A DNA stretch of 16,243 bases from CALXJM01 sp963930325 (GCA_963930325.1 CAWVME010000118.1:1-16243), one strand, 5' to 3'. Shown: positions 1 to 7,827, numbered from the stretch's first letter. The notes: generated by a model not told the origin, from the sequence alone. Made by a program: numbers and translations.

Positions 1-198
1 AACAAAAAACAAATAAAAGTAAATTCAGAATATGAAGTAGAGATAAGAGCTAATATGCTTGTAGCAATTGACTTAATAAAAAAGAAAATAGAAAATAAAG
101 TATGTGCGATTGATATTAATGATTATATTTGGAGTCAAGGAAGAAATAAAACTATGAAGTTAAAGCCATATCATCTGACTAGAAATACCAATTATTAA
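1..198 (+). CDS. Queuosine salvage protein (Qng1/DUF2419 family), C-terminal fragment
   Basis: Frame 1 is open from the window edge to a TAA at 196-198, giving the last 65 residues of a protein whose start lies outside the window. The fragment carries the hallmarks of the C-terminus of the Q-salvage family: an EVEIR block (residues 12-16), an LI-rich helix, then D-I-N-D-Y-I-W followed by a terminal PYHLTRNTNY. The human homologue ends in the same way (LDYYLW... then PFHRxRCIYY). Members are queuosine 5'-phosphate N-glycosylases that release queuine for reinsertion into tRNA by Tgt, so the cell probably scavenges Q rather than relying only on synthesis. The role is inferred from the family; the catalytic residues lie upstream and cannot be seen here. 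Confidence 0.72.
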   Translation, partial: NKKQIKVNSEYEVEIRANMLVAIDLIKKKIENKVCAIDINDYIWSQGRNKTMKLKPYHLTRNTNY

Positions 199-347
199 TG
201 GAAGTAGCAAATGGTAAATATATAGATTTGTCAGAAATAATCTAACAAATTATGGAGGAAATGAGAGCAGAGTTAATGTGTGCATAGAATGAAAGAAGCA
301 AATTTAATAATACTATTTGAGCATTTATATAAATTTGTTTCACATCA
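199..347. other. Intergenic stretch with no confident gene
   Basis: The 3' flank of the Qng1-like gene. An ATG at 198-200 overlaps its stop and opens a 15-codon frame, and the same frame would continue coding-like through two stops (243-245 and 282-284). I recognise no product. It may be a decayed ORF or simply AT-rich spacer. No clear terminator hairpin is visible. Confidence 0.4.
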
Positions 348-376
348 TTGACTAATATACATTTTTGGATTATAAA
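348..376 (+). promoter_or_regulatory. Sigma-A type promoter for the MBOAT cluster
   Basis: TTGACT at 348-353 and TATAAA at 371-376 are separated by exactly 17 bases, a close match to the housekeeping consensus. Transcription would start near 383 and leave a leader of about 85 AT-rich bases before the MBOAT gene. A second TATAAT at 413-418 lacks a good -35 box. Confidence 0.65.
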
Positions 377-468
377 AAATAAAAATAATATTTCATAATA
401 ATGAATTTATGATATAATTTAAAAAACTTTATTTTTAAACTTTAATAGAAAAATGAATGGAGAGAAAA

Positions 469-1878
469 ATGGTATTTAGCAGTATTGTATTTTTATACAT
501 CTTCCTACCAATAATGTTATTTTTATATTTTATCGTACCTAATAAGTTGAAAAATGCAGTAATGATATTAGCAAGTTTAATATTCTTTGCATGGGGAGAA
601 ATTAGATATATTTTTATCATGCTATTACTTGCTATAATGGACTTTTGGTGTGGAAATAAAATTAACAAATATTGGAATGATAAAAGGAAAAAGAGAAAAT
701 ATTTATTAATAGATGTAATAGTAAATTTACTTATATTATTTTTCTTTAAATACGCAGATTTTATTATAGGCAATATAAATATGATAACAGGGTTAAAAAT
801 TCCATTACTAAACATACCATTGCCAATAGGAGTTTCATTTAATACATTTCAATCATTATCATACATTATTGATGTATATAGAGGAACAGTAAAATGCGAG
901 AAAAGTTTTTATAATTATTTAGCATATACTACACTATTCCCACAAATAATAGCAGGACCAATAGTAAGATATGAAACTGTTGACAAAGAACTAGAAGTAA
1001 AAAACATAAGCATAGATAATTTTTCAAGTGGAACAAAAAGATTTATTATAGGACTAGGGAAAAAAGTATTAATTGCAAATAATGTAGGGGTGCTATGGAA
1101 TGTAATTGAAAAAGGGAGTTATGGAGAACTAACTGTTTTATTTGCATGGATAGGGATAATCGCCTTTGCACTTCAAATATATTTTGATTTTAGCGGATAT
1201 TCAGATATGGCAATAGGACTAGCGCAAATATTTGGGATGAAATTTGATGAGAATTTTAATTATCCATACATTGCTAAAAGTATAACAGACTTTTGGAGAA
1301 GATGGCATATAACATTAAGTAATTGGTTTAGAGATTATATTTATATTCCATTAGGTGGAAACAGAAAAGGAATTAAAAGACAAATCATAAACTTACTTGT
1401 TGTCTGGTTTTTAACAGGGGCATGGCATGGAGCCTCATGGAACTTTATTATATGGGGAGTATATTTTGGCGTAATATTAATACTAGAAAAACTATTTCTG
1501 CTAAAGCTTTTGGAGAAGCTACCTAAATTTTTGGGACATATATATTCAATAGTACTAATTCTTGTAGGATGGGTTATTTTTGCATTTGAAGATTTAAATA
1601 AAATATATGAATATATAAAAGTGATGTTTTGCATTAACCAAGCAGAACTATACAATGCAGAAGCATTATATTATCTTAGAAACTATTTTCTAATAATAGT
1701 AATTGGAATTATATGTTCTATTCCAATAATAAGATATATAAAAGATAAGCAAAAGAACAAACAAAGAAAAGTAATCGCAAGTGTATTTGTATCTATTATA
1801 TATCTAGCTATATTTTTACTTTGTACAGCTAGCTTGGTAAGTGATACATTTAATCCATTCCTGTATTTTAGATTTTAA
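469..1878 (+). CDS. MBOAT family O-acyltransferase (AlgI/DltB-like)
   Basis: Polytopic membrane O-acyltransferase of 469 residues, expected to pass acetyl groups from a cytoplasmic donor across the membrane to an exported polysaccharide. The start at 469 gives the usual MVFSS opening of this family and is served by GGAG at 459-462; an in-frame ATG at 457 overlaps that ribosome site and is less likely. The MBOAT core is intact: the D-F-W-R-R-W-H-I-T-L-S block around residues 274-284 (His280) and the GAWHGASWN block with the presumed catalytic His320. Hydrophobic segments run the full length. The next gene encodes a DHHW/AlgJ-like partner, the usual pairing in which the MBOAT protein supplies acyl groups and the extracytoplasmic SGNH-like protein transfers them. 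The glycan acceptor cannot be told from sequence. AlgI-like is more likely than DltB because no dltA or dltC is nearby. Confidence 0.92.
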   Translation: MVFSSIVFLYIFLPIMLFLYFIVPNKLKNAVMILASLIFFAWGEIRYIFIMLLLAIMDFWCGNKINKYWNDKRKKRKYLLIDVIVNLLILFFFKYADFIIGNINMITGLKIPLLNIPLPIGVSFNTFQSLSYIIDVYRGTVKCEKSFYNYLAYTTLFPQIIAGPIVRYETVDKELEVKNISIDNFSSGTKRFIIGLGKKVLIANNVGVLWNVIEKGSYGELTVLFAWIGIIAFALQIYFDFSGYSDMAIGLAQIFGMKFDENFNYPYIAKSITDFWRRWHITLSNWFRDYIYIPLGGNRKGIKRQIINLLVVWFLTGAWHGASWNFIIWGVYFGVILILEKLFLLKLLEKLPKFLGHIYSIVLILVGWVIFAFEDLNKIYEYIKVMFCINQAELYNAEALYYLRNYFLIIVIGIICSIPIIRYIKDKQKNKQRKVIASVFVSIIYLAIFLLCTASLVSDTFNPFLYFRF

Positions 1879-1907
1879 ATTAAAAAACAAAATTTGGGGG
1901 TAAAAAT

Positions 1908-3035
1908 ATGGAAAAGGCAAAATTAGAAAACATTATTTTCTTTTTTATGTTTATAATAACATGGCTAGCTATCATTTTTATTAATTTTATAATGCCTAAA
2001 AAAACATTCTCAGAACAAGAAAACAGAATGCTTGCGAAAATACCTACGTTTAGTATAGAAAAGTTAGTCAACGGAGAGTATGCAGAAAAATTAGATAATT
2101 ATATAAATGATCACTTTGTATTTAGAGATAAATGGTTAAAAATAAAATCATTTATGGAAGTAGCAACAGGCAAACAAGAAAATAACGGAGTATATATTGG
2201 AAAAGATGGATATTTATTCGAAAAATTTGAATTTACTAATGATGATAAAGAAAACCTAAAAAAAGCAGCAAATGCAATTAATAATTTTGTGAATGAAATA
2301 AAAATTCCGACATATTTTATGCTGATTCCTAACTCTATTTATATAAATAAAGAATATTTGCCAGAAAATGTAGAAGTATACCCACAAAACGAAATAATAG
2401 AGGAAATGTATAAATTATGCAATACTAATAACATAGATGTTGTTAAAATTTTGGAGGATAACAAAGATCAATATTTGTATTATAAAACAGATCATCACAC
2501 AACAAGTCTCGGAGCATATTTAATATATGTAAAATATTGTGAAGCTTTAAACATTTCTCCTATAGAACTAAAAGAATTACAAAAAGAAATAGTTTCGGAA
2601 GAGTTTTTAGGTACTTTTGATTCAAAAGCACAAATATATAATCAAGAAAAGGATACAATATTTATATATAAAAACGATAATAACACTAATTTGAAAAATG
2701 TAATATATGATAAAGAAACTACGAAAAGTATATATAATTCCGAGTATTTGAATAGTAAGGACAAATATGCATATTTTTTAAATGGAAATAACGCAAAAGT
2801 TGTAATAAAAACAAACATTAACAATGGAAAGAAATTATTAGTAATAAAAGATTCATATGCTCATAATATAGCACAATTTTTATGTCAAAACTATGAAGAG
2901 GTACATTTTATAGATCCAAGATATTATAAAGAATCTATTTCTAAATATGTAGAGGAAAACAATATAACAGAAACATTATTTTTATATAATGTTTCAAATA
3001 TAAAAAATGATGTTCACATTAGGACAATAAGATGA
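1908..3035 (+). CDS. DHHW family protein (AlgJ/AlgX-like SGNH acyltransferase)
   Basis: A 375-residue protein with one N-terminal membrane segment (about residues 9-28) and an extracytoplasmic domain. It has the family's early block with FSEQENR and a later NDHFVFRDKW-type stretch. The motif naming the family reads T-D-H-H-T (Asp195, His196, His197), with Thr198 where Trp is usual. A second active-site segment, K-D-S-Y with Ser316, matches the nucleophile region of AlgX/AlgJ-type SGNH hydrolases, so the Asp/His/Ser set appears complete. It most likely transfers acetyl groups delivered by the MBOAT partner 29 bases upstream. The start has a GGGGG ribosome site (1896-1900). Its specific substrate is unknown. 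Confidence 0.85.
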   Translation: MEKAKLENIIFFFMFIITWLAIIFINFIMPKKTFSEQENRMLAKIPTFSIEKLVNGEYAEKLDNYINDHFVFRDKWLKIKSFMEVATGKQENNGVYIGKDGYLFEKFEFTNDDKENLKKAANAINNFVNEIKIPTYFMLIPNSIYINKEYLPENVEVYPQNEIIEEMYKLCNTNNIDVVKILEDNKDQYLYYKTDHHTTSLGAYLIYVKYCEALNISPIELKELQKEIVSEEFLGTFDSKAQIYNQEKDTIFIYKNDNNTNLKNVIYDKETTKSIYNSEYLNSKDKYAYFLNGNNAKVVIKTNINNGKKLLVIKDSYAHNIAQFLCQNYEEVHFIDPRYYKESISKYVEENNITETLFLYNVSNIKNDVHIRTIR

Positions 3036-3060
3036 TATTGTGCTATACTTGTTTTAATTT

Positions 3061-3088
3061 TTTACATGTGATAGACTATATTTATAAT
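3061..3088 (+). promoter_or_regulatory. Likely promoter ahead of the DUF4358 gene
   Basis: TTTACA at 3061-3066 and TATAAT at 3083-3088 are 16 bases apart, in the 73-base gap between the DHHW and DUF4358 genes. This could provide internal initiation for the DUF4358-copA-copZ genes. No terminator is evident in the gap, so read-through from upstream is also possible. Confidence 0.5.
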
Positions 3089-3108
3089 AAATAGAAAGGG
3101 GAATGTAA

Positions 3109-3588
3109 ATGAAAAAGAAAATATTTTACGTAATATTGATAATTATAGCAATTATAACAGTAGCTGTAGGAGTTTTTTTCTTTGCAACAAAAAACAACAA
3201 GGAGGTAAATATAGATTTACAACAATTAAACACAACAATTTCAGAAAAAGCACCATTTAATGAAATGGTTACAGCAGACATTACTATTGAAACATTAACA
3301 ACATTGTATGAAATAAGTGCTGAAGATGTCGAAGAAGTAATTGGTAAAATGCCATTAATGAATGTGCAGGCTAGTATGTACTTAGTAATAAAAGCTAAAG
3401 AAGACTCCGTAGATGCTGTAAAATCAAAAGTAGATCAATATGCTTTAACGCAGGAAGAAATGTGGGAAAAATATTTACCAGAACAATACGAACTGGTAAT
3501 GCAAAGAAAAACTGGTGTTAATGGAAACTATGTTTATTTATTCATTAGCGAAAACGCAGCAGAATTAGAAACATTGCTAAAACAATAA
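3109..3588 (+). CDS. DUF4358 domain-containing membrane-anchored protein
   Basis: A 159-residue protein with a lysine start, one N-terminal transmembrane segment (about residues 5-26) and an extracytoplasmic domain of about 130 residues. The domain resembles DUF4358: a central segment with Y-E-I-S, an acidic helix, I-K-A-K followed by a valine/lysine amphipathic helix, W-E-K-Y-L-P-E-Q, and GNYVYLFIS near the end. No lipobox cysteine is present, so it is a membrane anchor rather than a lipoprotein. DUF4358 proteins commonly sit beside MBOAT and DHHW genes in Clostridia, so a supporting part in surface-polymer acylation is reasonable, but the molecular function is not known. The ribosome site is GGGG at 3098-3101. 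Confidence 0.75.
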   Translation: MKKKIFYVILIIIAIITVAVGVFFFATKNNKEVNIDLQQLNTTISEKAPFNEMVTADITIETLTTLYEISAEDVEEVIGKMPLMNVQASMYLVIKAKEDSVDAVKSKVDQYALTQEEMWEKYLPEQYELVMQRKTGVNGNYVYLFISENAAELETLLKQ

Positions 3589-3614
3589 AAACAATTTCTA
3601 GATGGGAGATAAAA

Positions 3615-5858
3615 TTGAAAAAAATCATATTAAAAATAGAAGGAATGACTTGTAGTGCTTGTTCTAATGGCTTAGAAAAATATTTGAAAAAACAATCTGG
3701 AGTTATAAATGCAAGTGTTAATTTAGTTATGGCAAATGCACTTATCGAATATGACGAAACTATATTAGATTTAAAAAAACTCGAAAGTTTTGTGAAAAAA
3801 GCAGGATTTAAAAGCTTAGGAATTTATAATAATAAACTAGAAGAAAATAAAAAAAATACAGAAAAATCTAAATTTATTTTTTTTGGCATACTTGCAATTA
3901 TTTTGCTTTATATTTCTATGGGACATATGATTGGATTACCAGTTTTTAATATAATTAACATGCATATTAATCCCTTAAATTACGCTATTATATTATTTAT
4001 ATTAACTATTGCATTTGTTATTTATGGATGGGATATTATAAAAAATGGGTGTAAAAATCTTTTATATCGAATGCCAAATATGGATACATTGGTAGCTATT
4101 GGAGTCATTAGTAGTATTGTCTATAGTATTTATGGCATAATAATGATATTTAATGGAAAAATTTCTTATGTAGAAAATCTTTATTTTGAGTCAGCAGCAA
4201 TTGTTATATTTTTTATTAAATTGGGTAGATATGTAGATAATATCAGTAAAGATAAAACAAAAGAGGCAATTCAAAAATTAGTACAAATTACGCCTAATAA
4301 AGCTATTATTAAAGAAAATGGAAAAGAAAAAGAAGTAACTATTGACGAAATAAAAAAAGGGGATATTGTAATTAGCCATGCAGGTGATAGAATATCTGTA
4401 GATGGCGAAATTATTCTTGGAAATGCACATCTAGATGAAACTTTTTTGACAGGAGAAAGTAAACCAACAAGTAAAAAAGCAGGAGATAAAGTAATTGCAG
4501 GAGCTATTAACTATGATGGATATTTAGAATATACAGCTGAAAAAATAGGGAAAGACTCTACTATTTCACAAATTGTACAATTAGTAGTAGAAGCAACCAA
4601 TACAAAAGCACCTATTGCAAAAGTTGCAGATAAAGTAAGTGGATACTTTGTGCCTATAGTTATTGTATTAGCTTTTTTATCTGCAATTGTTTACCTTTTA
4701 TCAGGAGAACCTTTTAGTAGTGCTATTCAAACATTTGTCACCGTTTTAGTGGTTGCATGTCCGTGTGCTTTAGGTCTAGCTACTCCGCTTGCCATTGTTG
4801 TTAGTGAAGGAATATGTGCAAGCCATGGGATTTTGGTAAAAAAGAGTGAAACTCTAGAAAATGCACAAAAAATTGATACTGTTGTGTTTGACAAAACAGG
4901 AACTTTAACTTATGGGACACTTAAAATATCACAAATTATAAATTATAGTGAATATAAAGAAAAGGAATTGTTACAGCTAGTAGCAAGTTTGGAATCTAAA
5001 TCTACACATCCTATTGGAAAAGCTTTTGAAGAATACGTAAAAGAAAATAAATTAGAAATTTTACCTGTAGAGAATTTTCAAAATATTAGTGGATATGGAA
5101 TTATAGGAACAGTTCAAGAACAAGAAATTATTTTAGGAAATTCAAAAATATTAGCAAAATATGATATAAAAAATATTCATTTAAAAGATGAAGAAGAGCT
5201 TACCAAAATGGGAAACAGTATTGTTTATGTAGTAATTGAAAAGCAAATACAAGCTATAGTAGGTGTAAACGATATTGTAAGAGAAAATGTAAAAGAAGTA
5301 ATAGAAAGATTAAAGCAAAATAAAATAGAAGTAATTATGCTTACAGGAGACAATGAACAAACCGCACAAACAATTGGAGATAGCGTTGGATTAAATCACA
5401 TTATTGCAAATGTATTACCATCACAAAAAGCAGATATAATAAAACAATTAAGAAAAGAAAATAAATTTGTGGCGATGTGCGGTGATGGAATTAATGATAG
5501 TCCTGCTTTAGCGAATAGTAATATTGGAATTAGTGTAAACAGTGGAACTGATATTGCTATGGATTCTTCAGATGTGATTTTAGTTAACAATGATTTAGAA
5601 AAAATATTAGATTTAATAATGATTAGCAAGAAAACAATTCAAAATATAAAGCAGAATTTATTTTGGGCATTTTTCTATAATAGCTTTATGATTCCAATTG
5701 CTATGGGATTATTTACTAAAATCGGGATTACAATTAATCCTATGATAGCAGGATTTGCAATGGTTATTAGCAGTTTAACAGTAATACTAAATGCGTTAAG
5801 ATTAAAAAAAGTAATAGAAAAGGAGCAAAAAAGATGTTTGGAAACAAAGAAAAAATAA
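3615..5858 (+). CDS. copA: Cu(+)-exporting P1B-type ATPase CopA
   Basis: A 747-residue heavy-metal ATPase that exports cytoplasmic Cu(+) using ATP. It starts at a TTG preceded by GGGAG (3604-3608). Domains in order: one N-terminal HMA metal-binding domain with C-S-A-C (Cys13, Cys16); membrane helices; actuator domain with TGES (279-282); the transmembrane metal site C-P-C (382-384); the phosphorylated D-K-T-G-T (Asp426); the nucleotide-domain H-P motif (465-466); the hinge GDGIND (623-628); and closing helices with F-Y-N and M-V-I-S-S. The CPC, YN and MxxSS combination marks the Cu(+)/Ag(+) subgroup rather than Zn/Cd/Pb pumps. It overlaps copZ by 25 bases. No copY- or csoR-like repressor gene and no clear copper operator is visible upstream; the gap to the DUF4358 gene is only 26 bases. 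Confidence 0.95.
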   Translation: MKKIILKIEGMTCSACSNGLEKYLKKQSGVINASVNLVMANALIEYDETILDLKKLESFVKKAGFKSLGIYNNKLEENKKNTEKSKFIFFGILAIILLYISMGHMIGLPVFNIINMHINPLNYAIILFILTIAFVIYGWDIIKNGCKNLLYRMPNMDTLVAIGVISSIVYSIYGIIMIFNGKISYVENLYFESAAIVIFFIKLGRYVDNISKDKTKEAIQKLVQITPNKAIIKENGKEKEVTIDEIKKGDIVISHAGDRISVDGEIILGNAHLDETFLTGESKPTSKKAGDKVIAGAINYDGYLEYTAEKIGKDSTISQIVQLVVEATNTKAPIAKVADKVSGYFVPIVIVLAFLSAIVYLLSGEPFSSAIQTFVTVLVVACPCALGLATPLAIVVSEGICASHGILVKKSETLENAQKIDTVVFDKTGTLTYGTLKISQIINYSEYKEKELLQLVASLESKSTHPIGKAFEEYVKENKLEILPVENFQNISGYGIIGTVQEQEIILGNSKILAKYDIKNIHLKDEEELTKMGNSIVYVVIEKQIQAIVGVNDIVRENVKEVIERLKQNKIEVIMLTGDNEQTAQTIGDSVGLNHIIANVLPSQKADIIKQLRKENKFVAMCGDGINDSPALANSNIGISVNSGTDIAMDSSDVILVNNDLEKILDLIMISKKTIQNIKQNLFWAFFYNSFMIPIAMGLFTKIGITINPMIAGFAMVISSLTVILNALRLKKVIEKEQKRCLETKKK

Positions 5859-6064
5859 TTAAGACGGTAAAAATTGAAGGTATGAGTTGTATGCACTGTG
5901 TAAAAAAAGTGAAAGAAGCTTTGAAAGGAATAAAAGGAGTAAAAGAGGTAACCGTTAATTTGGAAGCTAAAATGGCACTTATTATTGCAAAGCAAGAAAT
6001 AGAAGAAACACAAATTAAAAATATTATTAAAGAAATAGGATATGAAGTAGTAGGAATAGAATAA
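5834..6064 (+). CDS. copZ: Copper chaperone CopZ (HMA domain)
   Basis: A free-standing 76-residue heavy-metal-associated domain with the G-M-S-C-M-H-C metal loop (Cys19, Cys22) and the usual beta-alpha-beta-beta-alpha-beta pattern. Such proteins carry Cu(+) to CopA or to a copper-responsive repressor. The gene begins inside the last nine codons of copA in another frame, with its own AGGAG at 5821-5825, which suggests coupled translation and fixed stoichiometry. It differs from the CopA N-terminal domain in its loop (CMHC against CSAC), so it is not a recent duplication of that domain. Confidence 0.9.
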   Translation: MFGNKEKIIKTVKIEGMSCMHCVKKVKEALKGIKGVKEVTVNLEAKMALIIAKQEIEETQIKNIIKEIGYEVVGIE

Positions 6065-6068
6065 AATC

Positions 6069-6095
6069 TTGACAAGATATTTAAAAAGTGATAAT
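6069..6095 (+). promoter_or_regulatory. Candidate promoter for hlyIII
   Basis: TTGACA at 6069-6074, a perfect -35 match, lies just after the copZ stop. GATAAT at 6090-6095 matches five of six positions of the -10 consensus but is only 15 bases away, a short spacer. The -10 box runs into the dyad that begins at 6093. Confidence 0.45.
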
Positions 6096-6115
6096 CTAGT
6101 TTTGAAAACTAGATT
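6093..6115. repeat. Perfect 11-bp inverted repeat upstream of hlyIII (operator or stem-loop)
   Basis: AATCTAGTTTT (6093-6103) and AAAACTAGATT (6105-6115) are exact reverse complements around one central base. The dyad overlaps the end of the candidate -10 box and ends 6 bases before the ribosome site. It lacks a following T-run, so it does not look like a normal terminator. A repressor operator or a 5'-leader hairpin fits better. I do not recognise the sequence as a known operator. Confidence 0.6.
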
Positions 6116-6135
6116 GCGTGTGGAGGTATTTTATT

Positions 6136-6801
6136 TTGACAAGAACAAAATTAAAAGATAGAGAATTGCCAACCTATACAAAAGGAGAAGAAATTTTTAA
6201 TATGGTTTCTCATATTGTTGGTAGTGTTTTAGGCATAGTTGCCATTGTACTTTGTAGCATTTTTGCAAGTAATGCCTATGGTGTAGTTTCTGGAATAATA
6301 TTTGGGGTATCTATTCTTATCTTATATACTATGTCCAGTATCTATCATGGATTAAGCCCAAAACTACATGGTAAAAAAGTATTCCAAGTATTAGACCATT
6401 GTACTATCTTTTTATTAATTGCAGGTTCTTATACACCGTTTACTTTATGCGTTTTAAGAGAATATGATGCTAAACTAGGGTGGACTATTTTTGGAGTAAT
6501 TTGGGCAATGGCTATTATAGGTATTATTTTTAATTCGATAGATATAAAAAAATATAAAAAATTTTCTATGATTTGCTATTTAGTAATGGGCTGGTGTATT
6601 ATTATTAAAATTTCAATTCTGCCACAATTACTAGGTAATATAGGATTTATATTATTAGTAGCAGGAGGGCTTATTTATACTCTAGGTGCGGTCCTTTATG
6701 GAATTGGAAAAAAACATAAATATGTTCATTCTATTTTTCATATTTGCTGTTTTATAGGAACCCTTTTACATTTTCTTTGTATCTTATTTTATGTAATTTA
6801 A
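6136..6801 (+). CDS. Hemolysin III family / PAQR-type membrane protein
   Basis: A 221-residue protein with about seven membrane helices, of the HlyIII/TrhA (PAQR) family. I chose the TTG at 6136 because GGAGG (6122-6126) sits at normal distance; a GTG at 6118 would lie over the dyad and has no ribosome site. Conserved family positions are present: E-E-I-F-N-x-x-S-H near the N-terminus, S-S-I-Y-H after the second helix, L-D-H-C-T-I in the third region, and H-S-I-F-H-I near the C-terminus, whose histidines with the earlier Ser/His/Asp form the presumed metal site. Bacterial members are linked to membrane-lipid and fluidity homeostasis; the hemolysin name is historical and does not imply toxicity here. 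Confidence 0.88.
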   Translation: MTRTKLKDRELPTYTKGEEIFNMVSHIVGSVLGIVAIVLCSIFASNAYGVVSGIIFGVSILILYTMSSIYHGLSPKLHGKKVFQVLDHCTIFLLIAGSYTPFTLCVLREYDAKLGWTIFGVIWAMAIIGIIFNSIDIKKYKKFSMICYLVMGWCIIIKISILPQLLGNIGFILLVAGGLIYTLGAVLYGIGKKHKYVHSIFHICCFIGTLLHFLCILFYVI

Positions 6802-6832
6802 ACATTGTTTAATTAGAAAGGAAAGAAAATTA

Positions 6833-7736
6833 TTGATACCCCAATTTTTATTAGAATTACTAGAAAATCAGTATGGAGAAGAAATAACCAAAAAAATTAT
6901 TGATGGATATAACTCAAAAAGAGCTGTTACATTTCGAATAAATGAAATTAAGGCAGAACCAGGAGAAGTAGAAAGGGAACTAGAAAAAAACAATATAGAA
7001 TGGGAAAAAGTTTCTTGGAGTAAAACTGCATTTATTTTAAAACATATCACAGAAAAAGCTATACAAGATTTAGATATCTATAAAAGTGGTAAAGTTTATC
7101 TGCAAAGTTTATCTGCAAAGTTTATCTTCTATGTTGCCACCCATTTTTTTAGAACCACGAGAAAAAGCAGATATTTTGGATATGGCAGCGGCTCCTGGAG
7201 GAAAAACAACACAAATAGCTGCAATGACTAATAATAAAGCTCATATTACAGCTTGTGAAATGAATAAAATTCGTGCAGAACGATTAAAGTTTAACATAGA
7301 AAAACAAGGGGCAACTAGTGTTTATGTTATGTTAAAAGATGCACGTAATATAAACGATTTTTTTTCATTTGACCAAATTTTGTTAGATGCACCTTGCAGT
7401 GGTAGTGGAACAATAGATATACAAAATTCAAAATTAAATCAATATTTTACACCTAAACTAATTGAAAAATCTGTTAAAACTCAAAAAGCTCTGCTAAAGA
7501 AGGCGATTAAACTATTAAAACCTGGAAAAGAAATGATATATTCTACTTGTTCTGTTTTAGAAGCTGAAAATGAACAAATTATAAAAGAAATATTAAAAGA
7601 AGGACAAGCTCAGATTGTAGATTTAGAGCCCAAAGAAGGAATTCCGCTTCTTCCAGTAAAAATAAAAGGAACAATAGGAGTTTGCCCTAATAATTTATAT
7701 GAAGGTTTTTTTGTTGCTAAATTACGAAAAATTTGA
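6833..7736 (+). pseudogene. RsmB/NOP-family rRNA m5C methyltransferase, frameshifted by a 13-bp duplication
   Basis: Two frames together make one NOL1/NOP2/Sun-family RNA cytosine-C5 methyltransferase. It starts at a TTG (6833) with AAAGGAAAG upstream. The N-terminal part (6833 to about 7103) has the T-F-R-I-N segment and reaches G-K-V-Y-L-Q-S-L-S. Frame is then lost in a 13-bp tandem duplication (7091-7127) and resumes at S-S-M-L-P-P. The catalytic part is intact in the second frame (to 7736): SAM motif I D-M-A-A-A-P-G-G-K-T, motif IV D-A-P-C-S-G-S-G-T, and motif VI Y-S-T-C-S, so both catalytic cysteines remain. Removing one 13-bp unit restores a 296-residue protein with family-like sequence across the join. 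Read as it stands, the first frame ends at 7231 before any catalytic motif. It could be a true mutation, a reversible variant or an assembly error. Confidence 0.85.
7091..7127 (+). repeat. 13-bp tandem repeat, 2.85 copies
   Basis: AAAGTTTATCTGC occurs at 7091-7103 and 7104-7116, then 11 of its 13 bases recur at 7117-7127. Thirteen bases is not a multiple of three, so the extra copy shifts the frame of the methyltransferase. The unduplicated gene would still have two 11-base copies separated by GC, a natural slippage substrate. Confidence 0.95.
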
Positions 7737-7777
7737 ATGCGACTGTTATAAATAAATTCAACAGTTGCATTTTATTA
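7736..7777. terminator. Bidirectional intrinsic terminator between convergent genes
   Basis: A 12-bp stem, AATGCGACTGTT (7736-7747) with AACAGTTGCATT (7760-7771), one G-U pair and a 12-base loop, is followed by a T-rich tract. On the minus strand the same stem is followed by a T-rich stretch (complement of about 7725-7735). It would stop both the methyltransferase and the ytqA transcripts. Confidence 0.8.
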
Positions 7778-7827
7778 TATCGCAAAATAACATGGATAAT
7801 TAAATATAAAATACTTAAAGAATTCTG

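Noticed and set aside
3024..3041. ACAATA/TATTGT hairpin after the DHHW gene as a terminator
   Set aside because: The stem is six weak pairs and the T-rich tract comes too late to be convincing.
5675..6075. Minus-strand open frames opposite the copA end and copZ
   Set aside because: They are antisense shadows of well-supported genes with low-complexity Phe/Ser/Leu translation and no ribosome sites.
7086..7736. Second half of the methyltransferase as a separate gene starting at GTG 7086
   Set aside because: Its opening residues come from the duplicated repeat, no ribosome site precedes it, and it lacks the N-terminal domain of the family.
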